A stretch of 64,000 nucleotides of DNA. Source: Erinaceus europaeus (lineage: Eukaryota; Chordata; Mammalia; Eulipotyphla; Erinaceidae). The translations under genes and the position numbers were made by a program. Shown here in pieces: positions 22,381 to 32,879 of the stretch (its first letter is position 1; every line of letters starts with the position of its first letter). Where the stretch lies: contig NC_080164.1 in assembly GCF_950295315.1 (NCBI RefSeq), positions 115,392,890 to 115,456,889 on the forward strand, written 5' to 3'. The notes under the pieces were generated by a model. It worked only from the letters and a program-made list of their open reading frames with translations. It did not search any database and was not told where the DNA came from.

Positions 22381-22512
22381 TGAAGCAAGAGTTTTTGCAG
22401 CAGGTTAAGGAGTTGCAGTCTGCAAGTCTTAGAAGGTAAGCACATATAGAAAGGTGAAGAAGCAATCAGTTGGGCTCAAAATGTTAATTAATAATGCTTA
22501 TCACTGAAACAT

Positions 22513-22760
22513 AAAGCTGGGGAGGCAACCTAATGGTGATGCAAAGACTCCATGCCTGATGCTCCAAGGTTCCAGGTCAGTCCCCAGCACCTTTATATGC
22601 CAGAGCTGAGAAGTACTCTAGCTCTTTCCCTCTCTCTCTCTCTCCCTCTCTCTCCTCTCTTCTCCCCCTCCTTCTCCCTCTTTCTCCCTCCATCTTCCTT
22701 TCTCTCCCTTCCTCTCCCTCTATCATTTGAAAATAGAGTAAAGATAATATTTTTAAAGGT
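22513..22760 (+). repeat. C-type SINE with long CT-rich tail
   Basis: GCTGGGGAGGCAACCTAATG, GTGATGCAAAG, a B-box-like GGTTCCAGGTCAGTCC and CCAGAGCTGAGAAGTAC precede about 100 bp of CT-rich sequence. Confidence 0.72.
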
Positions 22761-23165
22761 TATGCTAATTTTAAATTACTTCTTTTATGTTTCTTTGTAA
22801 CTTGCCAGTATTATAAGTTGAACATGCATTAACTTTATAGTTACTCAAGAAAACAGCACTTAAAAAATGTTTTGACAAGGAGGTTTTGTCTTGAAGTTTT
22901 GGAGTACTCTCTGCTCTGGGACTCTGGTTGATAATGGAGTATAACTTGAGATCCTATAAAAATAAGTTAGTTCAGTAAGAGTTATGATTGGTAGTGGTTT
23001 CCACTTGGGGTCTAAATGGGCACAGTATAAGTTCCCTCTTAAAACCCCTGACTGATAACAGCTTATGATGGAATAACAGAGGTAGGAAGGGAAGGAATCA
23101 CATTCACAATAGCCCTTCTCTCTTTTGCCCCTTTCTCTCTTTTATTTTTCCTTTTCTTTAATTAA

Positions 23166-23443
23166 AAATGTTTAATATTTATTTATTTCCTTTTTGCCCT
23201 TGTTTTTATGGTTGTTGTAGTTATTATTGTTGATGTCATCATTGTTGGATAGGACAGAGAGAAATGAAGAGATGAGGGGAAGACAAAGAAGGAGAGAGAA
23301 AGACAGACACCTGGAGACCTGCTTCACCGCCTGTGAAGCGACTCCCCTGCAGGTGGGGAGCAGGGACTTGAACAGGACTCCTTATGCCAGTCCTTGTGCT
23401 TTGTGCCATGTGCGCTTAACCCACTGTGCTACCGCCCGACTCC
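23166..23443 (-). repeat. A-type SINE
   Basis: A full reversed A-type element ending CTACCGCCCGACTCCC. The flanks TAATTAAAA are shared on both sides. Confidence 0.88.
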
Positions 23444-23446
23444 CTA

Positions 23447-23642
23447 ATTAAAATATTTATTTATTTATTTATTTATTGGATAGAGACAGAGAGAAACTGA
23501 GAAGGGAGGGGGAGATAAGGAGAAAAAGAGACTGCTGCAGCACTGCTCCACTGCTTTGGAAGCTTTCCCCCTGCTAGTAGGACCTGGGGCTTGAACCTGG
23601 GTCCTTATGTGTGTGCTCCATCAGGTGCACCACCATCTGGCC
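23447..23642 (-). repeat. B-type SINE
   Basis: A (TTTA)n start, GGATAGAGACAGAGAGAAAC, TGGGGCTTGAACCTGGGTCC and a GGTGCACCACCATCTGGCC end. Confidence 0.82.
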
Positions 23643-23818
23643 TTCCCTTTTTTTTCTTTCTCTTAGAGACTTAGCTGAATTAATTTGATTCCACCTTTGT
23701 AATCACAGTAATGCACCGTCTTCTCTGAACTGTGATTTCCAAAGTTTTTGGAACAGTGGGCCCCAAACTCCCCCAATCTCTTGCCACCTTATTTAGCTAA
23801 AATAGAATTGAACTTTTA

Positions 23819-23926
23819 GGACTGGGCAGTGGTGCACCTAGTTCACTGCACACATAACAGATCTCAGTGACCCAAGTTCAAGCCCCAGGCCCCCAACTAC
23901 AGGGGTAAAGCTCATGACTAGTGAAA
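23819..23926 (+). repeat. B-type SINE, 3'-truncated
   Basis: GGACTGGGCAGTGGTGCACC, a B box (CCCAAGTTCAAGCCCC) and GTAAAGCTCATGACTAGTGA; the CT-rich tail is missing. Confidence 0.7.
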
Positions 23927-23929
23927 ACA

Positions 23930-25505
23930 AAAACTTTCTCACAGAGGAACTTCCACCAGGAAATAAAAGGAAAGAAATATCTTGGAACCGATGGGCGTTA
24001 GAACATGGTCTTCTGTCTTAGAGCATAAAACAGATCTTGGCATAGTCCAGTGCCCACACAAATTCTGCATTGTTGGTGAGAGCCTGCAGGAAATGTTAGG
24101 ATTTTGGCAATTCTTGACTATTCAGTTTTGTTGCTGTGTTTTTTGCCCTCTAAGGAATTTATGTTTTCCCAAATGAAAACATAATTTAAGCGTCCCAGTC
24201 TCATATGTTAAATGGGCAAGTGGGTAAATGAGTGTTAACAATACATTTCTCTATTCTTTGATCTTCTGCTGGAATCTGGCAAGAAATCTGTTGGACAGTA
24301 TGCAATTTTTATATTAGTAAACGATACTGAAGTACATTTTAGTCCATGTTTTAAAAATAGCACTATTTGATCCATATGCTTGAAATATTAAGGTGATTAT
24401 TACAAATTCTGGTTGATAATTCTCCAATTAAATCCAAATTATAGTAGCCTGACATCCAGCATCCTGGGACTTTGGCTGTGGCTGCATTTCCTGCCAACTT
24501 TGGCAATCACTGATACTCAGACAATTGCTCCAGGTGTAGTGAGGTCACAGTGGCTCCCTCCTCCCCCCCCCCCCACCCCTTCATTCTAATCCTCTTTGGT
24601 GTCTGAAATCTCTCCAGACCTGCAGGCACCACTATACCCCTGTCTGAACCCCAGCCCACTCACTCAAACTTCGTCTACCTTTTCTAACAAACTTCCATAG
24701 GCCCTTATTGTGACTTAGGAATCCTAGAAAGTTATCCCTATCTCCTATCATATGTGAATCTTACAGAGTCCATCCAAAACATGGAAGAATCAAGTTGACT
24801 GGGGAAATTGAGTATTAAGTGATGCCCCACACAACCTCTCACCAGAGACTCACCCCAAAAGTGAATGTCAGCTCCTTCTGTGGAGCCTTGATCAGTCATG
24901 CAAGCATCCTCCTCTAGTTATAATGTTCCAGTTCTCTTATTTGAATTGTTGTTTCTCCCTTAAAGTTGCTCCCTCAGTATGAGGCATGTCTCCCAGTCCC
25001 AAATTAACACACAAATAAGAGGGAGGTAGCCAACTGAGTCGCACGCACACCTGTGCATGTCTACTCTTTATACTCCTGTCGCAAATAGTTTTTTTGTTTG
25101 TTTGTTTTTGATTTGCTAAATTATTGAAAGGGTTTTTCTAAGAATGGTACTAAATGGATCTTATGTTTTATCAAAGAAGTGGTTGGGGAAAAGAGGACTG
25201 GGACTGGTAGATCTCCAAATGGCAATCTTTCTACCCTTGTATTGATTGGCTAATTTCAGATAATTTAGATACATTGCACACATGAATGAAGTGATGTCAA
25301 GTGCAAACGGTGGAAATAATTGTCAGGCTATAAGGATGAAAAAACCTTGGATACAAGGGTATGTCTTGAAGATATGCCTTCATTTTGGAAATTAGAGACT
25401 ACCCAGGAGACACTTTGCACTCAATCTTATATTTATTTGAGTCTAAATCTGCTTGAGATAATCATTGGATCCTGATATCATTATTGACATGAGCATTTTC
25501 ATGTT
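23930..25505. other. unique sequence, nothing recognised
   Basis: A 1.6 kb stretch without recognised repeats or coding signal. A C-rich run lies at about 24,564-24,580. Confidence 0.45.
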
Positions 25506-25509
25506 GTTT

Positions 25510-25787
25510 TATTTATTATTACATTTTTATTTTGTTATCAGTTTTATTACTGGGACTTGGTACCTGCACAAGGGGCCCACTGCTCCCTGCAGTAGTAATT
25601 TTTCTCCTTTTATTTATGGAGACAGATAAAAGTTAAGAAGGAAGAGGGACAGAGAAGGTAAAAGAGATGGAAAGGCACCTGTGGCAGTACTTGACTGCTT
25701 GTGAAACTTCCCTCATACAGGTGGGGACCAGGGACTTGAACCCAAGTCCTTGCATATGGTAACTGATGCACTCTACTGGCTGGCTTC
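25510..25787 (-). repeat. B-type SINE with 3' module, diverged
   Basis: TTATTACTGGGACTTGGTAC and CCACTGCTCCCTGCAGTAG are the module. The GA-rich body, GTGGGGACCAGGGACTTGAA and a tRNA-like end follow. Confidence 0.7.
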
Positions 25788-25794
25788 CTTACTT

Positions 25795-25884
25795 TTTTTT
25801 TTTGTATTTGAAATACCTACTTTTATTGTTAATGTTGCACCAGAGCCTCAGCCTCATGCTCAGATGATGCCACAACTCTTAGGC

Positions 25885-25940
<56 letters not shown>

Positions 25941-26105
25941 CTTTATTATAAAGTGAAAGAATTAGGAAGGAGAGACATCAAGGAATTGCTTCACTAGCCA
26001 CAGAGCTTCCCTGGGGTCCCCAAGTGGTGCCAGGACAGACTTTGACCTGAGGCCTCTCACAGGGGTAAGGCACATACTGGACCCCATGAGCTATCTCCTT
26101 GCCCA
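25795..26105 (-). repeat. D-type SINE interrupted by an (ATATGT)n microsatellite
   Basis: A GA-rich tract, AGAGCTTCCCTGGGG, TTTGACCTGAGGCCTCTCAC and CATGAGCTATCTCCTTGCCC follow the D order. The hexanucleotide run occupies about 25,886-25,939. Confidence 0.55.
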
Positions 26106-26109
26106 TAAG

Positions 26110-26410
26110 TTTGACAAGATTGAGTCATTCCTGTGGATACTTGTCTTCCTAAGGGTTTTGAATCCGTCAGGTGTATGTAGATTTGCTTTTGACTAATTCC
26201 ATCGTTTTCCAACTTCCATCTACAATTGCCCATGACGTTTACCTGCTAAAATATGTAAAGCCATATAAACTGAAGGAGTTCAGTTACTCTTAGCAATTAG
26301 CTTCCAGCTAGAAGCTCCACTCACAGATAAACAAATGGGGAACACCAAAAGAGACTCTCCCCCCTTGAAACATAACATTAAATAACTGAAAATTCACCAG
26401 TAAGAAAGTT
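26110..26410. other. unique sequence, nothing recognised
   Basis: Nothing was recognised. Confidence 0.4.
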
Positions 26411-26414
26411 GATT

Positions 26415-26598
26415 TTATTTTATTTTTAATGCATTTTACTTATTTATTTTACTGAAAAAGAGATACAGAGAGAAACACAGATAGACCAGAGCACTGCTCA
26501 GCTCTGGTTTATGGTGGTGCTGAGGACTGAACCCAGAACCTCAAAGCCTTAGCCACAAAAGTCTTGTATAACCCTTATGATCTCGTCCCAACCTAGAG
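26415..26598 (-). repeat. D-type SINE
   Basis: ACAGAGAGAAACACAGATAG, AGAGCACTGCTCAGCTCTGG, TGGTGCTGAGGACTGAACCC and TTATGATCTCGTCCCAACC appear in the reversed order. Confidence 0.6.
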
Positions 26599-26599
26599 A

Positions 26600-27424
26600 G
26601 GCCAATAAATTGGAGAAGGTGCTTTATTGAAATGTAAAAGTAAAACAAATAAAGCCAACAAAACAATTACTGTTCACAGATTTTTATTTTTGTATTACTA
26701 AATTTGAATGTGTGTTCCTCTTGCATATCCTTTAAGGTCCCTAATCATGGCAATTCTTTGGTGGCTTAAAGAAATCTGGTGATGCCATCATACTGGACCC
26801 TAGTCAGGAAATCCTTGGATTCCCATACAAATACGATGGGACTAGACCTATGTTAGATCCCTCTTTCTACCATCACTGGTTACTTTCATCAGGAATGGTA
26901 TCATAAACCCTCTTGTGGGGGCTTCCCAGGGCCTTGCCCTCACCTTAAAGCAGCAAAGGTAGGGACTTCTCCAGTCTCTGAAGGATGGTTGAGTCATCCT
27001 GCCCTGAGGAAGGCTGGTCCTGAAACTAATGCAGCCTGCAATGTTCCTAGCTGTGACCATGAATTTCAAGCTCAGATCAACAGAGACTCAGATCAACAGA
27101 TCAGAAGTTACATAGGCTCTGGTGCTAAATATAAATTATATATATATGGGCCCTCAGTCAGGTTGATGGGGTAAACAGTTAATTTTGTTTATAGATTTTT
27201 TTTTCAAGATTGGGAGCTACTCTGCCTTAATTTAACTTTCTAGTCCTTTTCTCAACTCTGATACCATCTTTGCAAACAGTATTTTTGTCCAACTCCATGT
27301 TAGCTCTCAAACTCAAGCAAATACTGCAATAGTCATGGGCCCCTAAGAACATGCATAAAATAGACTTCCTGGCTTCTTTCTACCCTAAGATCCCTATTCT
27401 TATCTGCTCTGTTCCTACTTTTTG
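26600..27424. other. unique sequence, nothing recognised
   Basis: Short frames on both strands lack recognisable domains. Confidence 0.45.
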
Positions 27425-28045
27425 GTTCCTGTTAATTAACCAATTTATCCTGCTTTATATCTTACCTCCAAGTTGCAAATGCTACTATGATTCCATCCTG
27501 ACTTCCCTAGGTAGACAACCTCACCAGTGTGCCCTGGGACCTCACCTCTGCATAGCCCCATCCCACTAGAGAAAGATAGAAATAGGCTAGGTTTATGGAT
27601 CCATCTGCCAACACCCATGTTTAGCAGAGAAGTAATTACAGAAGCCTGAACTCCCACCTTTTGCATCCCAAAAGGAATTTTGTTCCACACCCTCAGTGGG
27701 GGAGAAATGATAGGGGAAAAATGACCAGAGGGCTCTGAAATCCCAACTCCATCAGGAACCAGAAAGAGGAAAAAGGGAGGGACATTTGGATGTAGTAATA
27801 GGTATATGTGTTACTTTGAACAGAAGACAAGATGGGACCACAGGGGGAAAAATGCAAATATATACAAATATAGATAGATAGTTGTAGAAATAATAGTTAA
27901 CCCATATCTGCAACCTTGAAAGAACTGTTGTAGCTTATGATGGAGGAATTGGGGATTCAGAACTCTGGTGCTGGGAATGGTGTGGAGTTGTACCCGTTAT
28001 TTTGTAATTTTGTAAATCAATATCAAATAAAATTTTAAAAGGAAA
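27425..28045 (+). mobile_element. L1 3' end, older subfamily with poly-A
   Basis: Plus orientation: CCCACTAGAGAAAGATAGAA, TAATTACAGAAGCCTGAACT, AGAAATAATAGTTAACCCAT and TGTAAATCAATATCAAATAA. It is close to the fragment nested at 54,072-54,525, so the two share a subfamily. Confidence 0.8.
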
Positions 28046-28050
28046 TCAGG

Positions 28051-28205
28051 TGATGCTCTAGGGAGACAGTTCCACCTATTAGAGCACCGACTTACATGCC
28101 TGAGACCCCAGAGGCCCCAGGTTCAATCCCCAGCACCAACATATGCCAGAGCAGAGCTATGCTGTGTTCTCGGTCTCTCTATTTCTCTGTTCCTCTGGTG
28201 AGAGA
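28051..28205 (+). repeat. C-type SINE variant
   Basis: CTCTAGGGAGACAGTTCCAC, a B box (CCCAGGTTCAATCCCC), CACCAACATATGCCAGAGC and a CT-rich end. Confidence 0.65.
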
Positions 28206-28407
28206 AGAGGAGGCTGCTGCAACGAATCATTTCCTAGCCTCTCTCCTTTATTTGACTTGACTCAGAGCTCTTAAAGTAAGATAAGGAAGTAATTGTGCTT
28301 TGAATTTCTCTAAGAATCCAGCTAGAGGGCAGCAATCTAAATAAGCATTTCTAGGAATACAGGTCTAATGACCCAGGTCATTCTGATAAGAAAAATATGA
28401 TTTTCCT

Positions 28408-28609
28408 TGGGCTGGGCAGTGGTGCACCCAGTTAAGTGCACATAATGCCAAGCTTAATGTTCAAGCCCCCCACTTCCTGCCCGAGGGGGTGGGTAGTGGA
28501 CATGCTTCACAAGCCCTAAAGCAGGTCTGCAAGTGTCTTTCTCTTCATCTATCTGCCTTCCTTCTCAATTTCTCTCTGTCCTATCAAATAAAAAAGTAGA
28601 AAAAAAAAG
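28408..28609 (+). repeat. B-type SINE
   Basis: GGGCTGGGCAGTGGTGCACC, a degraded B box, GCAGGTCTGCAAGTGTCTTT and TTCTCTCTGTCCTATCAAAT with an A-rich tail. Confidence 0.78.
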
Positions 28610-28689
28610 AACTATGGCTTTTCCATAAAAAGTTACGAGAATCATGTCAAACTGATACCCAGGATTCAACCAAAGCAGTTTAGAGCAGG

Positions 28690-29622
28690 GCAGGAGATAT
28701 GTGGACCCTATACTTCTCTCCAGAGCCCAAGAGCCAGCTCAGAGACCTAGAGGCATCTAGAAAGACACATGAAGTGAGATGCATGCTGATAGCTAGAGGG
28801 CTGGAAGATGGGTGTGTCTTTCCTGCAAGTTGGGCTCCTAGGTGTCTGGGTTGGGAGCTAAGCCTAGTCCAAGGCACTGGGGTCGGTGGGGGTGGCACAG
28901 CTCCTGTCGGCAGTGGCTCCAAGCTCCTGAAGCTGCCAGTTGCCAGTGAAACCTGACACCCGGGCTGCTGGGTTGAGGGCTGGCCCTCTCAGTTGTCCCA
29001 GCCTCTTGTACCGTATATTTACACATCCACACACCACCTCTAACTTCAGGCACTCTTGTTTGCGCAACTGCTAGGGTTTCTCAAGTGCATGTGGCAACTC
29101 TGGCCGGCCAGCTCCTTGGGGGAAACCGGCGGGTTTCCGGGGAGCTGCCAGAGCCACTGCAGGGACCTGGGGGAGCAAACAGGGCGGGCAGGCGGCCGTG
29201 GGAAGACCCCCACAACAACCCGCCTTGCTTCCTTCCAACCAGCCACAAGCAGCATGGGGCGCGACACTTCCCCTTGGCGTGGGAAGTAAAGGAGCCTGCC
29301 CGCCTCTCTCTCTCTCTCTCTTTTTTTCTTTTCTGTGGATTCTAGAAGCTTTCTTCCTTCAGAGCTGCTGCAGTCCTGCATCTGTCTGGTGGTGCCTGGA
29401 TCAGGGTAGGTGGCCTGGGGGTGCCTGGGTGCCTGAGGCTGGGGCAAGGAGCTGCGGGCACAGCTGCAGGGAATAGGGAGGAGGCTGAACACAGGGCACT
29501 GAGAGCGACTGCAGGAATCCCGGGATGGTGCAGAGAGAGAGGGAGGGAGGGAGGGGGACAGAGAGAAAGAGAGAGAGAACAAAGCTTTTTTCATAAGACA
29601 AAAAAAAAAAAAAAAAAAAAAA
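28690..29622. other. GC-rich, CpG-containing island of unknown origin, ending in poly-A
   Basis: Markedly richer in G+C and CpG than everything around it (for example 29,100-29,290). The high-coordinate end carries a (GA)n-rich stretch and 23 consecutive A at about 29,600-29,622. Long frames on both strands are low-complexity or frame shadows. It could be an unannotated promoter/first exon or a GC-rich retro-inserted transcript; I recognise neither. Confidence 0.5.
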
Positions 29623-29964
29623 GCCCAAGCTGGTGGTATGTGCTTCTGGACTTAAAAATAGATTGAATTAAAAAAAAAATCACCTCTTCTCAATACCCTT
29701 TCTTTTACTATCTCTACACTCCCCCAACACCTTTTCCCCTAGTGGCTTAAGAGAACTACCTAGCTAACAGGCAAGGGGGGGGGGGGGATGGGTAGGGTTC
29801 AATAGGAAGCAATCTGACCACATCGTAATAATAAGCATTGTAAGAATAAGCATTTTTCAGGCATCAGATGATTGTGAATGATGGTTTCACCAGAAAGTTT
29901 TTGTTGACATTTGATAAAAGGTAGCATTTTGAGGAAGTAGTCATTACCCCTTGAGTGTGTGTAT
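29623..29964. other. unique sequence, nothing recognised
   Basis: It includes a G run at about 29,776-29,788. Confidence 0.4.
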
Positions 29965-29978
29965 AGAATGTTGTCATT
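29965..29978. repeat. target-site duplication, left copy
   Basis: AGAATGTTGTCATT, identical to 30,019-30,032. Confidence 0.85.
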
Positions 29979-30018
29979 TGCCCACCAAAATAGCTCAGTT
30001 GGAAGAGCATTAGACTGA
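29979..30018 (+). pseudogene. 5' half of tRNA-Phe(GAA), retro-inserted without a poly-A tail
   Basis: CCAAAATAGCTCAGTTGG, then GAGCATTAGACTGAAGA, matches the 5' half of tRNA-Phe(GAA) from about nucleotide 1 through the anticodon loop, with several substitutions, and then stops. The insert is 40 bp, has no A tail and is flanked by perfect 14-bp AGAATGTTGTCATT copies. The 3' end is ambiguous by a few bases because the tRNA's AGA overlaps the duplication. This is a retro-inserted fragment, not a tRNA gene. Confidence 0.75.
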
Positions 30019-30032
30019 AGAATGTTGTCATT
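30019..30032. repeat. target-site duplication, right copy
   Basis: AGAATGTTGTCATT, identical to 29,965-29,978. Confidence 0.85.
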
Positions 30033-30041
30033 AAAAATTAA

Positions 30042-30065
30042 ACAACAACAACAACAACAACAACT
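30042..30065. repeat. (AAC)n microsatellite
   Basis: About eight AAC units. Confidence 0.9.
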
Positions 30066-30069
30066 TAAC

Positions 30070-30685
30070 ACTGCATTGACTACAAGTCTTCTTCAAACAG
30101 AAGGGGAGCTAGTGTTACTCTGGATTCCTTAGAAGTGTCAGGTTTTTCAAGCTCAGTATGACCAAGGAGTCCACGCTCCATGAAATCTATATCTATTTTA
30201 ATTTAGATTGAACTGTCATCTTCAAGCATTTACTGCTCTTATCATATTTTCTTTTATGTTGCTTTTTTTTTTAAATTTAGCTACACATCCTTGTTTTATC
30301 TCTTTCTAAATTGAGGAAACAAAGTGTCACTGGGTTCTTAACATATAAAAGTCCTAAAGGGTTTGTTTACTGTAAGTAGAGCAATGTGTTGCTGAGTCTA
30401 CTGAGCTGGGCATAATAACTGAAATTGAAAGATATTTATAGAGGAGTTAAGTACTTTGCTTAATTGCTAGAAGATGGACAGACACATTAAATACAAACTG
30501 TCCCTGGACTCTAATTAGAATACAAAACCAGCCCTTAAGGGCAAGAATGAACAGTGGTATTAAACTGGGTATCATAAAATGTAAAACACACAAAATTAAT
30601 ATATTAGAAGGGGGAAAATCCAGTAAACAAGCTTTTTTTTTTTTTTAAGGCACATTGGATTTGTTGAGATCTTCCTTTTTATTTT
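30070..30685. other. unique AT-rich sequence, nothing recognised
   Basis: Nothing was recognised. Confidence 0.45.
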
Positions 30686-30698
30686 GAATTTCTGAAGT

Positions 30699-30921
30699 TT
30701 GAGGGGCTGGGTGGTGGTGCACCTGAATGAGTACACATATTACAGCACACAAGGACCCAGGTTGGAGCCTTTGGTCCCCACCTGTAGGGGGAAAGCTTTG
30801 CAAGTGGTAAAGCAGTGCTATAGGTGTCTCTCTGTCTCTCTCCCTCTCTATCACACCCTTCCCTCTCAATTTCTGGCTGTCTCCAATAAATAAATAATTA
30901 AATAAATATAAAAAAATAATA
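30699..30921 (+). repeat. B-type SINE with target duplication
   Basis: GGGCTGGGTGGTGGTGCACC to AATAAATAAATAATT in canonical order, flanked by AATTTCTGAAGT at 30,687-30,698 and 30,922-30,933. Confidence 0.9.
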
Positions 30922-31023
30922 AATTTCTGAAGTCTTTTTTCAGGAACTATCATTCAGGAGATACGTTTTTGGTGGAAGTCATTTCAGTGAGAATAAGGGG
31001 TAAAAAAAAAAGTGAGTTGGAAT

Positions 31024-31303
31024 TTGGGCGGTAGCGCAGCTGGTTAAGCACACCTGGCGGAAAGCGCAAGGATTGGCATCAGATCCTGGTTCGAGCCCCG
31101 GCTCCCCACCTGCAGGGGAGTTGCTTCACAGGCAGTGAAGCAGGTCTGCAGGTGTCTAACTTTCTCTCCCCCTCTCTGTCTTCTCCTCCTCTCTCCATTT
31201 CTCTCTGTCCTAACAATAATGACATCAACAACAACAACAATAATAACTATAACAACAATAAAAAACAAGGGCAACAAAAGGAAATAAATAAATATTAAAA
31301 ATT
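31024..31303 (+). repeat. A-type SINE, well preserved
   Basis: GGGCGGTAGCGCAGCTGGTT, a perfect B box (GGTTCGAGCCC) and the full A tail ending AACAAAAGGAAATAAATAAA. This is among the best-preserved A heads in the window. Confidence 0.9.
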
Positions 31304-31304
31304 G

Positions 31305-32425
31305 AGTTATTCAGATCTGGACTTTACTTTGAGGTATGTGTAGAAAAATACACAACTAGCATGATAAAGGATTTTTTTTTAATTGTTCTTTCTATGTGTT
31401 GAAATTCTGTCCTTGACTTTCAACTATTAAAATATCACTTGATTTTATTACTTCATCTCAAATGTTTTGGATTTGAGAGAAGGGTGGTTTCTCGTAATGT
31501 TCTTCTGGGTCATCTATGTTGGAACGCTGAACCATTTTGAAAAGAAAAACCTGGTAGTCACTGGGGGCAGAATTGCATTCTTGTGGAAAAAAAATACTAC
31601 AGAACAAGCAGATACAACTGTAGACTGAAGTGTAAAAGTGAAAAGTGGGTTGGAATCCCCAGTTAAATCCTTTCTAGACAAAGCCTAGGCTCTGCGAGTT
31701 TTTCCATCAGTCATGGTGTTATTTATGGTGTGCTTTTGGACTCTCCCAGTGAAGGGTGGGGGTAAAGGAAGTGGGGGTGGGGCAGGAAGGGTGAGGAATG
31801 TGCAGCAGGTGGTGATGAGTGGTGAGATTGAGTCTGATTACTTTGCCCTCTTGGCTGAAGCCTATTTGGTGTTTACTAACAGATCTCTGAACAGTTTTGC
31901 TGTGACCTACTGGCCCACTAAAGTGTACTTTCTTTCTAAGTCTTTAGAATCAGGTTGGTTCCTCGGGGCTGAATTTTGGTACTGCTGTGAAGTCCAGGTT
32001 GGGCAATGGTTTCTGTCAGGAGGGTAGTGGGAACCCACTGTGTAATGTGGTATTTGGGGAACCATCATAGTGACGTGTAATTGTTTTCCTGTAGAATTTT
32101 TCTCATCATCTCTGAAGGGCTCTCTGTCTTTTGAGTTTCTAGGATGCTTATTTTCCCTTCTGTCACCATTCAATTCTTGGTAAATTGTGATCACTTTGGA
32201 AAAACAAGATATTAGAGATGAATAGAGGCTTCAATTACAGATAGGTACCCAGTTGTTTTGCCTGGTACGAAGAGGGTTGATGAGAACAAAAACTGAAAGC
32301 AAACATCCAGAGAAACCCATTCATTCAGCCTATTCATTCCTTCAAGATAGAGCCCATCTTGCCTAGGGAGTGGGGGTTAGGGGTGGGGGAGAGTTTTAAA
32401 ATAAAAAGATGCCTGTTTATTATTT
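31305..32425. other. unique sequence, nothing recognised
   Basis: A G-rich patch lies at about 31,754-31,810. An open frame there (31,713-32,027) has no recognisable domain and is not supported as a gene. Confidence 0.45.
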
Positions 32426-32429
32426 TAAA

Positions 32430-32645
32430 AATATTATTCTATTGGGTAGGCTAATAGTTTACAGCATAGTCTCTGACACATAGGTAAACCTCCTTATCTC
32501 CCCTTGATGTGTCTGAGAGACACTGCTCCCTCTCCCCCATCATGCACCAGGGCCCCAATGTCCCTTCATTCTGTCCCTATCCCTCCTTCCCCAGTGTCTT
32601 TTGCTTTCATGCAGTACACTCCTGTTTATTCTTACACCCATGATT
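32430..32645 (-). mobile_element. old L1 3' end, degraded
   Basis: AGTTTACAGCATAGTCTCTG, ACCTCCTTATCTCCCC and TGTCTTTTGCTTTCATGCAG resemble the reversed L1 end seen at 6.3-6.5 kb but are strongly diverged. Confidence 0.5.
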
Positions 32646-32663
32646 AAAGGACTATGATTCCTT

Positions 32664-32872
32664 GGGGCCAGACGGTGGCACACCTAGTTAAGCATACACA
32701 TTACAGTGCTGGAGGACACAGGTACAAGCCTCCAGTCCCCACCTGCAGGGGGAAAGCTTCAGGAGTGGTGAAGCAGTGCCTTTCTGTCTCTCCCCATCTC
32801 TGTCTCCCCCTCGCAATTTATCTCTGTCTCTATCCAATAATAAATACATAAATAAAAACTTTTTTAAAAAAA
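32664..32872 (+). repeat. B-type SINE
   Basis: GGGGCCAGACGGTGGCACAC to CCAATAATAAATACATAAAT in canonical order. Confidence 0.85.
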
Positions 32873-32879
32873 GATTAAG

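Noticed and set aside
29046..29594. 182-codon minus-strand frame in the GC-rich island
   Set aside because: It starts in low-complexity serine/leucine codons from a GA/CT-rich tract, overlaps several equally long frames on the other strand, and has no recognised domain.
29640..30070. tRNA-Phe gene near 29.98 kb
   Set aside because: Only the 5' half is present; the T-arm, B box and 3' acceptor are absent.
31713..32027. 104-codon plus-strand frame
   Set aside because: A glycine/valine-rich start from a G-rich patch and no recognisable domain or splice context.
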